In this document: positions 22,731-29,791 of the stretch, piece after piece | Layout of the letters: the number at the start of each line of letters is the position of its first letter | Position numbering within the stretch: the stretch's first letter is position 1 | Assembly: GCA_009908735.1 (NCBI GenBank) | Contig: JAAAOR010000157.1 | Span: 1-30,674 of the forward strand | Length of the DNA: 30,674 bases | Direction: 5' to 3' | From: Spirochaetota bacterium | Lineage (GTDB): Bacteria > Spirochaetota > Spirochaetia > DSM-27196 > PWMO01 | Translations under genes and position numbers: made by a program | Notes under the pieces: model-generated | What the model was told of the DNA's origin: nothing | Databases searched by the model: none | The model's input: only the letters and a program-made list of their open reading frames with translations

Positions 22731-23987
22731 CTACTCGTAGTGTTCGGCTTCCGGGTCGGCGTGATCGACGAGGCCGATACTGTCGATCTCTCCGCGGTAC
22801 TCCGTCCCGTAGAGCCGATCGAAAAGTCGCTCCATCCCCCTGGTGCCGAGATCGGTAAACTGGACCCCGAAGTACATGCGCCCTGCATCCTTGTACTTCC
22901 GCATAATTCGGCCGCTTGCCGGGATCTCGTCCTCTTCGAGATGTATCACGAGGTCGATATCTTCGTAGAGGCTCATGGAGGGACCGTCGACCGGGTAGCT
23001 GAGCAGCACCCCCGATCCACTTACGTCGATTAGCTGTGCCTCATCGTACTCTTTCTGCACCGGTTGCTCGCGGAAGTAGCCGTTGGCCTTCAGCGAGTAG
23101 GCGAGGATCCGGCTGAGCTGCAACACGAACTCCACCGCCTCGGCGTCGAAGCGATTGACGTCGCGGCCGCTCTTGATCATGTAGAGGTAGCCCACCACGT
23201 ACTCCTGATAGAGCACGGGGCAGTACAGCTCTTCCCAGATCTCCTGATCGTTGAGGCTCTTCACGACCTGGTTTATCGTGTCGAGCATTGTGAAGACCTC
23301 GCCCCCTGCGCGCTTCTCCACCTCGATTGCCTCTTCCTGGCTCAAGACACGGTCCCGTACGTCACGCCCAAGACTCTGGAAGCCGGACTGCGGGAACGGG
23401 AGAATCAGGATCTTACCGGAGCGCGCGATGATACGCTCCTGAAAGGTCTGTGGCTTGCGCTCGCGGAACATGACGATCTTATTGTCGCTCGAATGTTCGC
23501 CTGCCCTCTCTCGAAAGGTTCGCAGCAGCTCCGATATCTGGGTCGCGTCGAAGCCGGGATCGAACGTGGGCTCCTGCACCGCCTCGTAGTTTTCCGAGGC
23601 GGGATAACTGAGATCCACCCGCGTGCCTTCCACCATGAAGCTAACGCTGACCCCATCGGGGCTGAGAATGCGCTCGAAGCCACGGCTTAGATCCCGGTAC
23701 ACGACCTCGGGCTGACGCAGCACGAGGGCGTCCTTGCGGGAGTCAGTGATCTTCGTCTTAAAGGTGATTACCTGACCGCGAAAGCGCATGAAGGCGACCA
23801 CCGACTCGGCGGGCTGCGCGCTGAGCCCCGACTCCCCCGCCGGGTGAAGCACGAGCTCATCCTCGGTCATTGACACGAGCACGTAGCCGTAGCGACGCGT
23901 CTCGTAGTGGAGCTCGATCGGCAGATGCTTCTCGATCGCGTTTTTGAGAATGAATTCTTTTTCAATGCGGCGAATTTCTCGAGACAT
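22731..23987 (-). CDS. PilZ-domain c-di-GMP receptor with GAF-like insertion
   Basis: A 418-residue soluble protein. Residues 1-95 resemble the YcgR-type N-terminal beta domain that precedes PilZ. R98-D-L-S-R102 is a classic RxxxR and is followed by a first beta strand (VSVSFMVEGTRVDLSYP). The second c-di-GMP motif, D331-V-S333-G-S-G336, does not appear until 230 residues later. Between them, about 200-312, is a GAF-like helix/strand region (YCPVLYQEYVVGYLYMI, then a long helix). The C-terminus (IMRKYKDAGRMYFGVQFTDL) completes a PilZ barrel. Either one PilZ domain is interrupted or there are two half-conserved ones. Binding of c-di-GMP is inferred. It lies between a lipoprotein and the 994-residue gene. 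Confidence 0.75.
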   Translation of the reverse strand: MSREIRRIEKEFILKNAIEKHLPIELHYETRRYGYVLVSMTEDELVLHPAGESGLSAQPAESVVAFMRFRGQVITFKTKITDSRKDALVLRQPEVVYRDLSRGFERILSPDGVSVSFMVEGTRVDLSYPASENYEAVQEPTFDPGFDATQISELLRTFRERAGEHSSDNKIVMFRERKPQTFQERIIARSGKILILPFPQSGFQSLGRDVRDRVLSQEEAIEVEKRAGGEVFTMLDTINQVVKSLNDQEIWEELYCPVLYQEYVVGYLYMIKSGRDVNRFDAEAVEFVLQLSRILAYSLKANGYFREQPVQKEYDEAQLIDVSGSGVLLSYPVDGPSMSLYEDIDLVIHLEEDEIPASGRIMRKYKDAGRMYFGVQFTDLGTRGMERLFDRLYGTEYRGEIDSIGLVDHADPEAEHYE

Positions 23988-24004
23988 GCGTCCCCGTGCC
24001 TACC

Positions 24005-24673
24005 TCAGAAGCTCAGAAGTGTGGGGCCCTCGGAGCCCGGTTCGAAGATCGGTCGTTCAACATCCTCGTCAATGCGAGTGAGATCCAAGAGGATGTCGGA
24101 AATATACCATGCCCCGTCGGATTCCGCCACGTAGATTTCGCCGCTCGTCCGCCCACTTTGCTTGCCGAAGGCGACCACCGGCACGCGGTAGGCGGTTTCC
24201 GAGAGGCGCACGAGGGCGCCGATGCGAACCTCCGCGGCAACGGCGGCGCGCTCCATCATGTATTCGAGCCGCTGCTCGAGGTCGGCGCGGACATCGGAGG
24301 CGAAAAGGGCACTCGGCATGCGGCCGGCGGCAAGCTCGCGAAAGAGCTCCTCCACCGCCCCCAGAGGGGGCGCCGGGCCGTCGAGGCGATCTTCGAGCTG
24401 TCCGATAACAACGTCCTCGGGGATCCGGCGGATCACGCCTTGCGTCGTGCCCCGCGGTACTCCGCCGCCGGGGCCGGGGGCGGCGCCCGGATCAGCGCCG
24501 GTGTCCGTGTCGGGGTTCGGCTCGGGCGCGGGGATCCGCGACTCACCCTGCAGCTCCGTTCCCTCCACCGCGGTAGCCGTCGACGTCTCGGACTCGTCGC
24601 GGGCACAGGAGGTCGGAGCAAGCACGAGGACAGGGAGCACCAGGACAGAGAGCACGAGGAGCGGCGGCTTCAT
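24005..24673 (-). CDS. Putative lipoprotein of unknown function
   Basis: A 222-residue exported protein. The first ~20 residues are strongly hydrophobic (LLVLSVLVLPVLVLAP) and end in PTSC23, a relaxed lipobox acceptable in spirochetes, so lipid attachment at Cys is likely. Residues 24-75 are a Pro/Gly/Asp-rich, probably unstructured linker. The C-terminal ~130 residues form a compact alpha/beta domain (LEYMMERAAVAAEVRIGALV, SGEIYVAESDGAWYISDILLDL) that resembles NTF2/SnoaL-like or DUF4878-like folds, though I cannot assign it. It is 17 bp upstream of the PilZ gene in the same direction, so co-transcribed. Confidence 0.7.
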   Translation of the reverse strand: MKPPLLVLSVLVLPVLVLAPTSCARDESETSTATAVEGTELQGESRIPAPEPNPDTDTGADPGAAPGPGGGVPRGTTQGVIRRIPEDVVIGQLEDRLDGPAPPLGAVEELFRELAAGRMPSALFASDVRADLEQRLEYMMERAAVAAEVRIGALVRLSETAYRVPVVAFGKQSGRTSGEIYVAESDGAWYISDILLDLTRIDEDVERPIFEPGSEGPTLLSF

Positions 24674-24751
24674 GGTACCCCTACGGTAGCAGAAGCCATA
24701 CCCACCGTCAATTTACCTCCTGAGCCGATGTGCGCTAAGATGCAGGCGCCC

Positions 24752-26023
24752 ATGGATACGCACGATGCCATCTCGAGACATCTCGATCTCGACTATACCC
24801 ATCCCGTTCGCGACCCCATCTGGAAAAACATCCATCTCTCCGATCCCATGCTCAAGCTCATCGATACCGCGCCCTACCGCCAGCTCTCGCGCATCAAACA
24901 GCTCGGGCCGGCATATCTCGTCTATCCGGGGGCGACCCACACCCGGCTCGGCCACAGCCTCGGCGTCTTTCACCTCGCCAAACGCATCATAAAGACTCTC
25001 GTGAGCATATCGCCCGACAGTATTCTCAGCGTCGACGGCGTGAAGGCCTTTCTCACCGCCGCCCTGCTCCATGATCTCGGCCACTTCCCCTATACGCACA
25101 GCTTCAAGGAGCTGCCGTTAACAGAGCACGAGTCTCTCACCGGCGAGCTCGTCCTCCAAGCACCCATTCGGGAGATCCTCCGCGACGACATGCGCGTGGA
25201 TCCGCATCTGGTCTCGGCGGTGGTGGATGAGAGCGCCGACTATACCGGGGACCCCCAGCTTGCCTTCTTCCGAAACGTTCTCTCCGGTGCTCTCGACCCC
25301 GACAAGCTCGACTACCTCAACCGCGACGCCTATTTCTGCGGCGTGCCCTATGGCGAGCAGGACATTGACTTCGCCCTCAGCCGCATCTTTCCCGTATGGG
25401 ATGAGGGCATCGGCCTCGATGCAACCGGCATCTCGGCGGTGGAAAACATCCTGTTTTCGAAGTACCTCATGTACCGCGCGGTGTACTGGCATCGAACGGT
25501 TCGCGTCGCAACGGCAATGATAAAAAAGGCCGTATACCTCGCCCTCCGCGAAGAGGTGATCGCGCCGTCGGAACTCTACGGCCTCGACGACGAGCTGTTC
25601 TTCCTGACCTTCGATCGCGCCCAGTTCGATGCCTTCGACCTCATCGAGCGCGTGTACGACCGGCAGCTCTACCGCCCCGTTTTCGAAACGCCCTTTGACG
25701 GCAGCAACCCGCGCCACCGTGACCTCGAAAGCCTCGACACCCGCGCGGCGCTCGAGGAGCGCATTGCCGAACGGCTTGCCGCACGCTCCCGGGGCCGCTT
25801 CGGACCGGAGTCGGTCATCGTGGACGTTCCCGAACGCATCTCCTTCGAGGTCTCGATTCCGGTCCGCGACGGTGAGCAGGTGATACCCTATCCGCAGTCG
25901 GACACCGTGTTTACGCCCCAGGTCGTCGCCGACTTCACCGCGACCTTGCGAAAGATTCGCCTCATCGTTCACCCGGATCTCACTTCCCACGTGCACGATG
26001 CCGCCGAGCTTCTCGAGTTGTGA
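24752..26023 (+). CDS. HD-domain phosphohydrolase, dNTPase/SAMHD1-like
   Basis: A 423-residue metal-dependent HD-superfamily enzyme. The signature RIKQLGPAYLVYPGATHTRLGHSLGV gives the first His (H68), H107-D108 are in LLHDLGHFPYTHS, and the last metal Asp is D184 in LDPDKLDYLNRDAY. This is the COG1078/YwfO group, whose members hydrolyse dNTPs or related nucleotides, so a role in dNTP balance is plausible. Several in-frame ATGs exist (24728, 24740, 24752), none with a strong RBS. I choose the last because it leaves the fewest non-family residues. Further upstream the open frame only runs antisense through the lipoprotein gene. Confidence 0.85.
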   Translation: MDTHDAISRHLDLDYTHPVRDPIWKNIHLSDPMLKLIDTAPYRQLSRIKQLGPAYLVYPGATHTRLGHSLGVFHLAKRIIKTLVSISPDSILSVDGVKAFLTAALLHDLGHFPYTHSFKELPLTEHESLTGELVLQAPIREILRDDMRVDPHLVSAVVDESADYTGDPQLAFFRNVLSGALDPDKLDYLNRDAYFCGVPYGEQDIDFALSRIFPVWDEGIGLDATGISAVENILFSKYLMYRAVYWHRTVRVATAMIKKAVYLALREEVIAPSELYGLDDELFFLTFDRAQFDAFDLIERVYDRQLYRPVFETPFDGSNPRHRDLESLDTRAALEERIAERLAARSRGRFGPESVIVDVPERISFEVSIPVRDGEQVIPYPQSDTVFTPQVVADFTATLRKIRLIVHPDLTSHVHDAAELLEL

Positions 26024-26117
26024 GCTTGTGAGATGCTCGAGATGGCGCCGTGATTGATCCCCCGCCTCTTTTGCCTTACACTACCCCTACCGGTCTCTGC
26101 AGAGATGGGAGCTTTGC

Positions 26118-26576
26118 ATGAAATACTCCAAGCTGATGAAAGAGCGGATTCGCCGCACCGCAATTCTCTTCAAGGAGCTCGGATATGAGATCCTCGACGG
26201 AGAGTTACTCGAAGACACCTATACCGCCGGGTTCGAGAGCGATGACGGCTTTCAGGCCGGCGTGTTCATCGATCGTGAAAGCAAGTTTCTCGAGCTTGCA
26301 TTTACCTTTTCATTCTCGCCCGAGCTCTCAACCTTCATTCAGCGAAGGGTGGATGAGATGCTGCGGATCTGCTACGAGTACGGCTGCTATGTCAGCATCG
26401 AACCGTCGCCGGCGGAGATTTCATTCTCGCTATTCTCAAAAGTGTACTACGCGGGCCTGAACTACTTTTCCCTCAAAGAGACGGTGCGCGATTTCCGCGA
26501 AGCGGTGGATGCGCTTCACGAGTTGCTCGATGTGCAGGCCGAAGTGGACCGGGGGGCCTCAAATGGAGATACATAA
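26118..26576 (+). CDS. Small acidic protein of unknown function, YbjN-like in layout
   Basis: A 152-residue soluble protein with an alpha-beta layout: an amphipathic N-terminal helix (MKERIRRTAILFKELGYEIL), a beta meander (GFQAGVFIDRESKFLELAFTF), two helices (FIQRRVDEMLRICYEYG) and another beta pair (CYVSIEPSPAEISFSLFSKV). This resembles the YbjN / type III secretion chaperone-like fold, but no specific motif proves it. GGGAG precedes the ATG by about 6 bp. Its 3' end overlaps the ComFB gene by 14 bp, so the two proteins are probably made together and may interact. Confidence 0.6.
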   Translation: MKYSKLMKERIRRTAILFKELGYEILDGELLEDTYTAGFESDDGFQAGVFIDRESKFLELAFTFSFSPELSTFIQRRVDEMLRICYEYGCYVSIEPSPAEISFSLFSKVYYAGLNYFSLKETVRDFREAVDALHELLDVQAEVDRGASNGDT

Positions 26577-27249
26577 CCTGATGGAAGACGAGGTCTTCCG
26601 CCGGGTGAACGAAATCTGTGAGGAGGAGGAGGCTCGCGGCAACACCACGTATTGTACGACGTATGCCTGCCGTCTCGATGCGGTGTGCTACGTCCTCAAT
26701 CGCCTACCTCCGCGCTACGTAACCTCCGGGCGCGGCCTTGCGCACGTGGAGCAGGACATAAGCTCCGATACGCAGCTCGCCGTGGACCTCACAAAGCTCG
26801 CCCAGGAGGCGCTCAAGCGCATTTCTTCTGTCAGACGATCATACTACGACGAGGATGCATCCGAGCCCGACGTTAAGGGCCCCTGTTTCAACTTTCCCGC
26901 CATCACCGGCCGGGTGTTGAACGGCGTGAGCTTCGAGCCTGTTGAAGGAGCCGCGGTTCGCCTTATGCGCGACGGACAGCCGGTTACGATGTACGACTCG
27001 CGCTGGCAGAACCCCTACACCCTCGCCGCTCACACCTACGGCACCTACTCGTTTTGGCCGCGTCCACTCCCGGCTCAGCGTGCCGATGAAACCGCCGCGT
27101 TCGAGCTGCAGATCTCGGTGACAGCCGACGGTTTCGAGACGCTCGACCACTTTTTGTCTCTGGAGCTCACCGCCGAAGATTCGCCGGCGGGGGCGATGCG
27201 CATGGGAGGGGACTTCCACCTTCCCGATCTCTACCTTTTTCCCGGGTAG
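26563..27249 (+). CDS. ComFB-family protein with C-terminal beta-sandwich extension
   Basis: A 228-residue protein. Residues 1-95 match the late-competence ComFB family: MEDEVFRRVNEIC, cysteines C19, C31, C36 and C42 (YCTTYACRLDAVCYVLNRLPP), then RYVTSGRG and a helical end. ComFB relatives have been reported as c-di-GMP receptors in cyanobacteria and Bacillus. Residues about 108-228 are an added beta-sandwich like carboxypeptidase-regulatory domains (ITGRVLNGVSFEPVEGAAVR, VTADGFETLDHFLSLEL). Most ComFB proteins end after the first domain. The ATG at 26563 has GGGGGG just upstream and overlaps the preceding gene. It is cytosolic, and its function here is unknown. Confidence 0.85.
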   Translation: MEIHNLMEDEVFRRVNEICEEEEARGNTTYCTTYACRLDAVCYVLNRLPPRYVTSGRGLAHVEQDISSDTQLAVDLTKLAQEALKRISSVRRSYYDEDASEPDVKGPCFNFPAITGRVLNGVSFEPVEGAAVRLMRDGQPVTMYDSRWQNPYTLAAHTYGTYSFWPRPLPAQRADETAAFELQISVTADGFETLDHFLSLELTAEDSPAGAMRMGGDFHLPDLYLFPG

Positions 27250-27320
27250 GCGTTTCCCGGGTGGCGGGCGCGGGGGCCATGGGCGCAGCGGATGCACGAG
27301 GGGCCTTGCGCGCAGCGGAT

Positions 27321-27608
27321 TTAGAAAATCTCTGAGATGATCTTCACGTCCTGTACCCGCCCGGGAGCGTTATCCTCGATGAACGCGAGCACCTTGTTCA
27401 TGACCGTTTCGCCGTGACGACGGGAATTGGAGATTACCGCACCACCTATTTGGGAGAAGGCAAGACTGTCATGCAGGTCGACCTCGGCCGCGGTGATGCG
27501 ATAGCGGGCAATGAGCTTCTCCTTGAGCGACTTCACGATGCGACGCTTTTCCTTGATGGAGGTCACATCCGGCAGCTCCAGGATGACCTGTATCATTGAG
27601 ACGACCAT
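27321..27608 (-). CDS. DUF503 (YlxP-like) family protein
   Basis: A 95-residue small protein of the DUF503/YlxP family: IKEKRRIVKSLKEKLIARY, AAEVDLHDSLAFSQIGGAVIS, and ISEIF at the end. Its biochemical role is not established. Homologues often sit near nusA-infB-rbfA or condensation/ribosome-related genes, which is not the case here. The start may be 27608 or the ATG at 27596 (MIQVILELPD); neither has a clear RBS. The gene lies 15 bp after the voltage-sensor/HAMP gene and is likely co-transcribed with it. Confidence 0.85.
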   Translation of the reverse strand: MVVSMIQVILELPDVTSIKEKRRIVKSLKEKLIARYRITAAEVDLHDSLAFSQIGGAVISNSRRHGETVMNKVLAFIEDNAPGRVQDVKIISEIF

Positions 27609-27623
27609 AGGTGGGGTAGTTGC

Positions 27624-28790
27624 CTACTCGCTTTCGTCCTCGTCGATCATCCGTTGCACGTCGTCCACCGAGAGATCCACGAGACCGCCTCCGTCGTTAT
27701 CCCCCCCGCTACTCTCGCCGCCCACCGGGCGGTCCTTCATCGGAAGGTACACGGAGTTATAGAGCGCGGCGAGCCTGAAGATGTCGTCGCCGCTGTAGCG
27801 CTCGGGGATGCGCACCTCGAGGTTATGACCCCGCTCGGAGAATCCTCTCTCCATCACGTGGATGGGATCGGTGACCGTCCGCGCGAAATGCGGGCTGTAG
27901 GCCAGTAACACGAAACCAACAAGGATGACGACCATCGCGAGATATGCGATGTTCTGCCGCGACTGTTCCGCGTTGAGGGGGCGAGCGTCGAAGAAAACAC
28001 CGACACTGCCGGATCGGAGGTAACCATAATCGCCGGGACCGAAATGCGTGTCGTAAAAGGCGTTCTCGTAGCGCGTGTAGCGGGGGCTGCCGTTCTCTGT
28101 TACCACGAGTATGGACGGCTGGGAGGCAACGTAGTCACGTAGCAGCTCCGACTGAGCGGGATCGGCCAGGTTTCGTGAATCTATGAATGAGGCGGTGCGA
28201 ATGCTCTGCGTCCGCTCCTCGGCCTCCAGGCTCGGCATGTTTGCTGCCGAGGCGACCCCGGCGTAGGCAATGACTGAGAGCACGATGACGGAGACACTCA
28301 GCGTGGTGATGTTCGCCATGTGGCGATGCGCCATAGGCGATTCGGTGTTTCTCAGCGCACTGAAAATCTTCAGCACGCGGAGGAGGCGCAGAACGCGGGC
28401 AATGCGGATGACCTTCCCCACTCGCAGCGCCCCCATCATGCCGCCCATGCCGACGACATTGGCGCCGCCGGCCGCGATGGCAAGCATCGCCGGACCGGAG
28501 TTGAGAAGCAGCAGCGGGACGGCGGCTAGAAAGTCGATCCAGCCACGCTCACGCCAGAAGTATTTTCCGGCGGCTCGATCGAGAATCGCGTAGTAGAGGC
28601 GGACCAGGAACTCGATCGTAAAAAAGAGATCGAACGCGAAGCCGATGATGAGCAGCAGCCGGCGCGTGTGCCAGGCCCATCCCAGCACCATGGCCAGATC
28701 CTGCAGGAACGTATGGACGAGCACGAGGACGATGGCGACGAGTACGACGCCTTCCAATGTGTTCTTTATGCGGCTTCTCGAATCGATCAT
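27624..28790 (-). CDS. Membrane protein: voltage-sensor-like domain joined to a periplasmic sensor and HAMP domain
   Basis: A 388-residue inner-membrane protein. Helices S1 (about 12-36), S2 (44-70, with E60 and R64 in FTIEFLVRLYY), S3 (83-97, WID at 84-86) and S4 (121-143) form a voltage-sensor-like unit. S4 carries a positive residue every third position: R123, K126, R129, R132, R135, R138, K141. No pore helix or selectivity-filter (TVGYG-like) sequence follows. Instead there is a fifth helix (161-182), a ~100-residue probably periplasmic domain, a sixth helix (281-298) and a HAMP domain (about 301-345: P309, SGDDIFRLAALYNSVY). It ends in an acidic tail without kinase, cyclase or chemotaxis output. 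AGGAG fixes the start at 28790. Confidence 0.75.
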   Translation of the reverse strand: MIDSRSRIKNTLEGVVLVAIVLVLVHTFLQDLAMVLGWAWHTRRLLLIIGFAFDLFFTIEFLVRLYYAILDRAAGKYFWRERGWIDFLAAVPLLLLNSGPAMLAIAAGGANVVGMGGMMGALRVGKVIRIARVLRLLRVLKIFSALRNTESPMAHRHMANITTLSVSVIVLSVIAYAGVASAANMPSLEAEERTQSIRTASFIDSRNLADPAQSELLRDYVASQPSILVVTENGSPRYTRYENAFYDTHFGPGDYGYLRSGSVGVFFDARPLNAEQSRQNIAYLAMVVILVGFVLLAYSPHFARTVTDPIHVMERGFSERGHNLEVRIPERYSGDDIFRLAALYNSVYLPMKDRPVGGESSGGDNDGGGLVDLSVDDVQRMIDEDESE

Positions 28791-28798
28791 AGTAACTC

Positions 28799-29719
28799 CT
28801 ACCATCCCATCTCGGCGGCAATGCTGTAGAGCTCCTCGAGCATCTTACCGTCGAAACCATAGAACTTGTGGTTGCGCCTTGCAATACTTAGCCAGCTCTT
28901 ATCGGGCGTATTCGCCCCTCGATCGACTCGAATGTTCGCCCGATAGTTGCGCCCGCGGCTCGCAAGTATAGCCGCAAGCCGCGAGGTAGCCTCCACGAAG
29001 CGGTGCTCGTGGACGGACACATTGGCGTTTACCGCCGAGCGCACCGCCTGCTCGGGAAGCAGGCTAAGTGTCGTCTCCAGCTGCGATACCGCCCCTTCGG
29101 CGACTTGCGCCGGCACGAGCCCGCCGACAGTGTCCGCCTCACTCTGTGAGCTTGCCAGATGCACCGCCGGTTTGAGAAGGAGCGATGATTCCACCATGCT
29201 CCTCACCTCGTCCTTACTCATACGAAGGCGCTGCACTTTTGTAAGCTCGAAGTGGATATACGAGTTGCGCGTGTAGATGTGCTCGATGTACGGCGCGGTT
29301 AGACGAAAGTGTACTGCGGCGTAGGGACCGGTGAGAGCGCGCCGGGCGGCGGGTTGCTTGAGGAGCTCGACAAGCACCTCGTAGACCTGGTCTGAGATGT
29401 GGTCACGAGAGCTGTCGGAGCGACCGAGAGAGGTCACAAAGGAGAAGTCGATCTGATCGAAAACAATTCGTCTCAGGCCTGGAAGGACATCGTTGTCGAC
29501 AATATGAAAGAGAGCCTTGTGCAGGAGCTCGACAATCTCCGCCCAGCCCATCCCCGGAAAGAAGCTCGGATGTGATAGGGTTGGGTGCAAGCGTGAGCTG
29601 TTCAGGTGGAGGAACTGCACTATCTGCTCCTCTTTCTGAAGCGGCGTAAGATCACGTAATGCGGGATCTTGGAGCAATCGTGTTATGAATGCCGAGCTTT
29701 TCTCCATTTCACTGCTCAT
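28799..29719 (-). CDS. Hypothetical protein, mostly helical, upstream of the voltage-sensor/HAMP gene
   Basis: A 306-residue soluble protein that I do not recognise. It begins with a charged helix (FITRLLQDPALRDLTPLQKEE). Features include an HPSFFPGMGWAEIVELLHK segment, a basic TKVQRLRMSKDEVRSMVES stretch near 165 and a C-terminal domain of mixed helices and strands (NVSVHEHRFVEATSRLAAIL, NYRANIRVDRG). There is no signal peptide, membrane span or nucleotide motif. The eight-base gap to the membrane protein gene downstream strongly suggests one transcript and perhaps a cytoplasmic partner for its HAMP domain. The start could also be an in-frame ATG four codons later (29707). Confidence 0.65.
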   Translation of the reverse strand: MSSEMEKSSAFITRLLQDPALRDLTPLQKEEQIVQFLHLNSSRLHPTLSHPSFFPGMGWAEIVELLHKALFHIVDNDVLPGLRRIVFDQIDFSFVTSLGRSDSSRDHISDQVYEVLVELLKQPAARRALTGPYAAVHFRLTAPYIEHIYTRNSYIHFELTKVQRLRMSKDEVRSMVESSLLLKPAVHLASSQSEADTVGGLVPAQVAEGAVSQLETTLSLLPEQAVRSAVNANVSVHEHRFVEATSRLAAILASRGRNYRANIRVDRGANTPDKSWLSIARRNHKFYGFDGKMLEELYSIAAEMGW

Positions 29720-29791
29720 CGTTCTTCATTTTCGGCCGGTGAAGAGCCCCGCATGACCGCTAATACTATACCCGGCGGCACGGTGGCGCCA

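Noticed and set aside
27283..27320. Direct repeat of an 11-mer (GCGCAGCGGAT) at 27283 and 27310
   Set aside because: Only two copies in a 71-bp convergent gap, with no inverted structure, T tract or mobile-element feature; it may be chance in GC-rich DNA.
27624..28790. Annotation as a voltage-gated potassium or sodium channel
   Set aside because: There is no pore helix or selectivity filter after S4; a periplasmic domain and HAMP follow instead.
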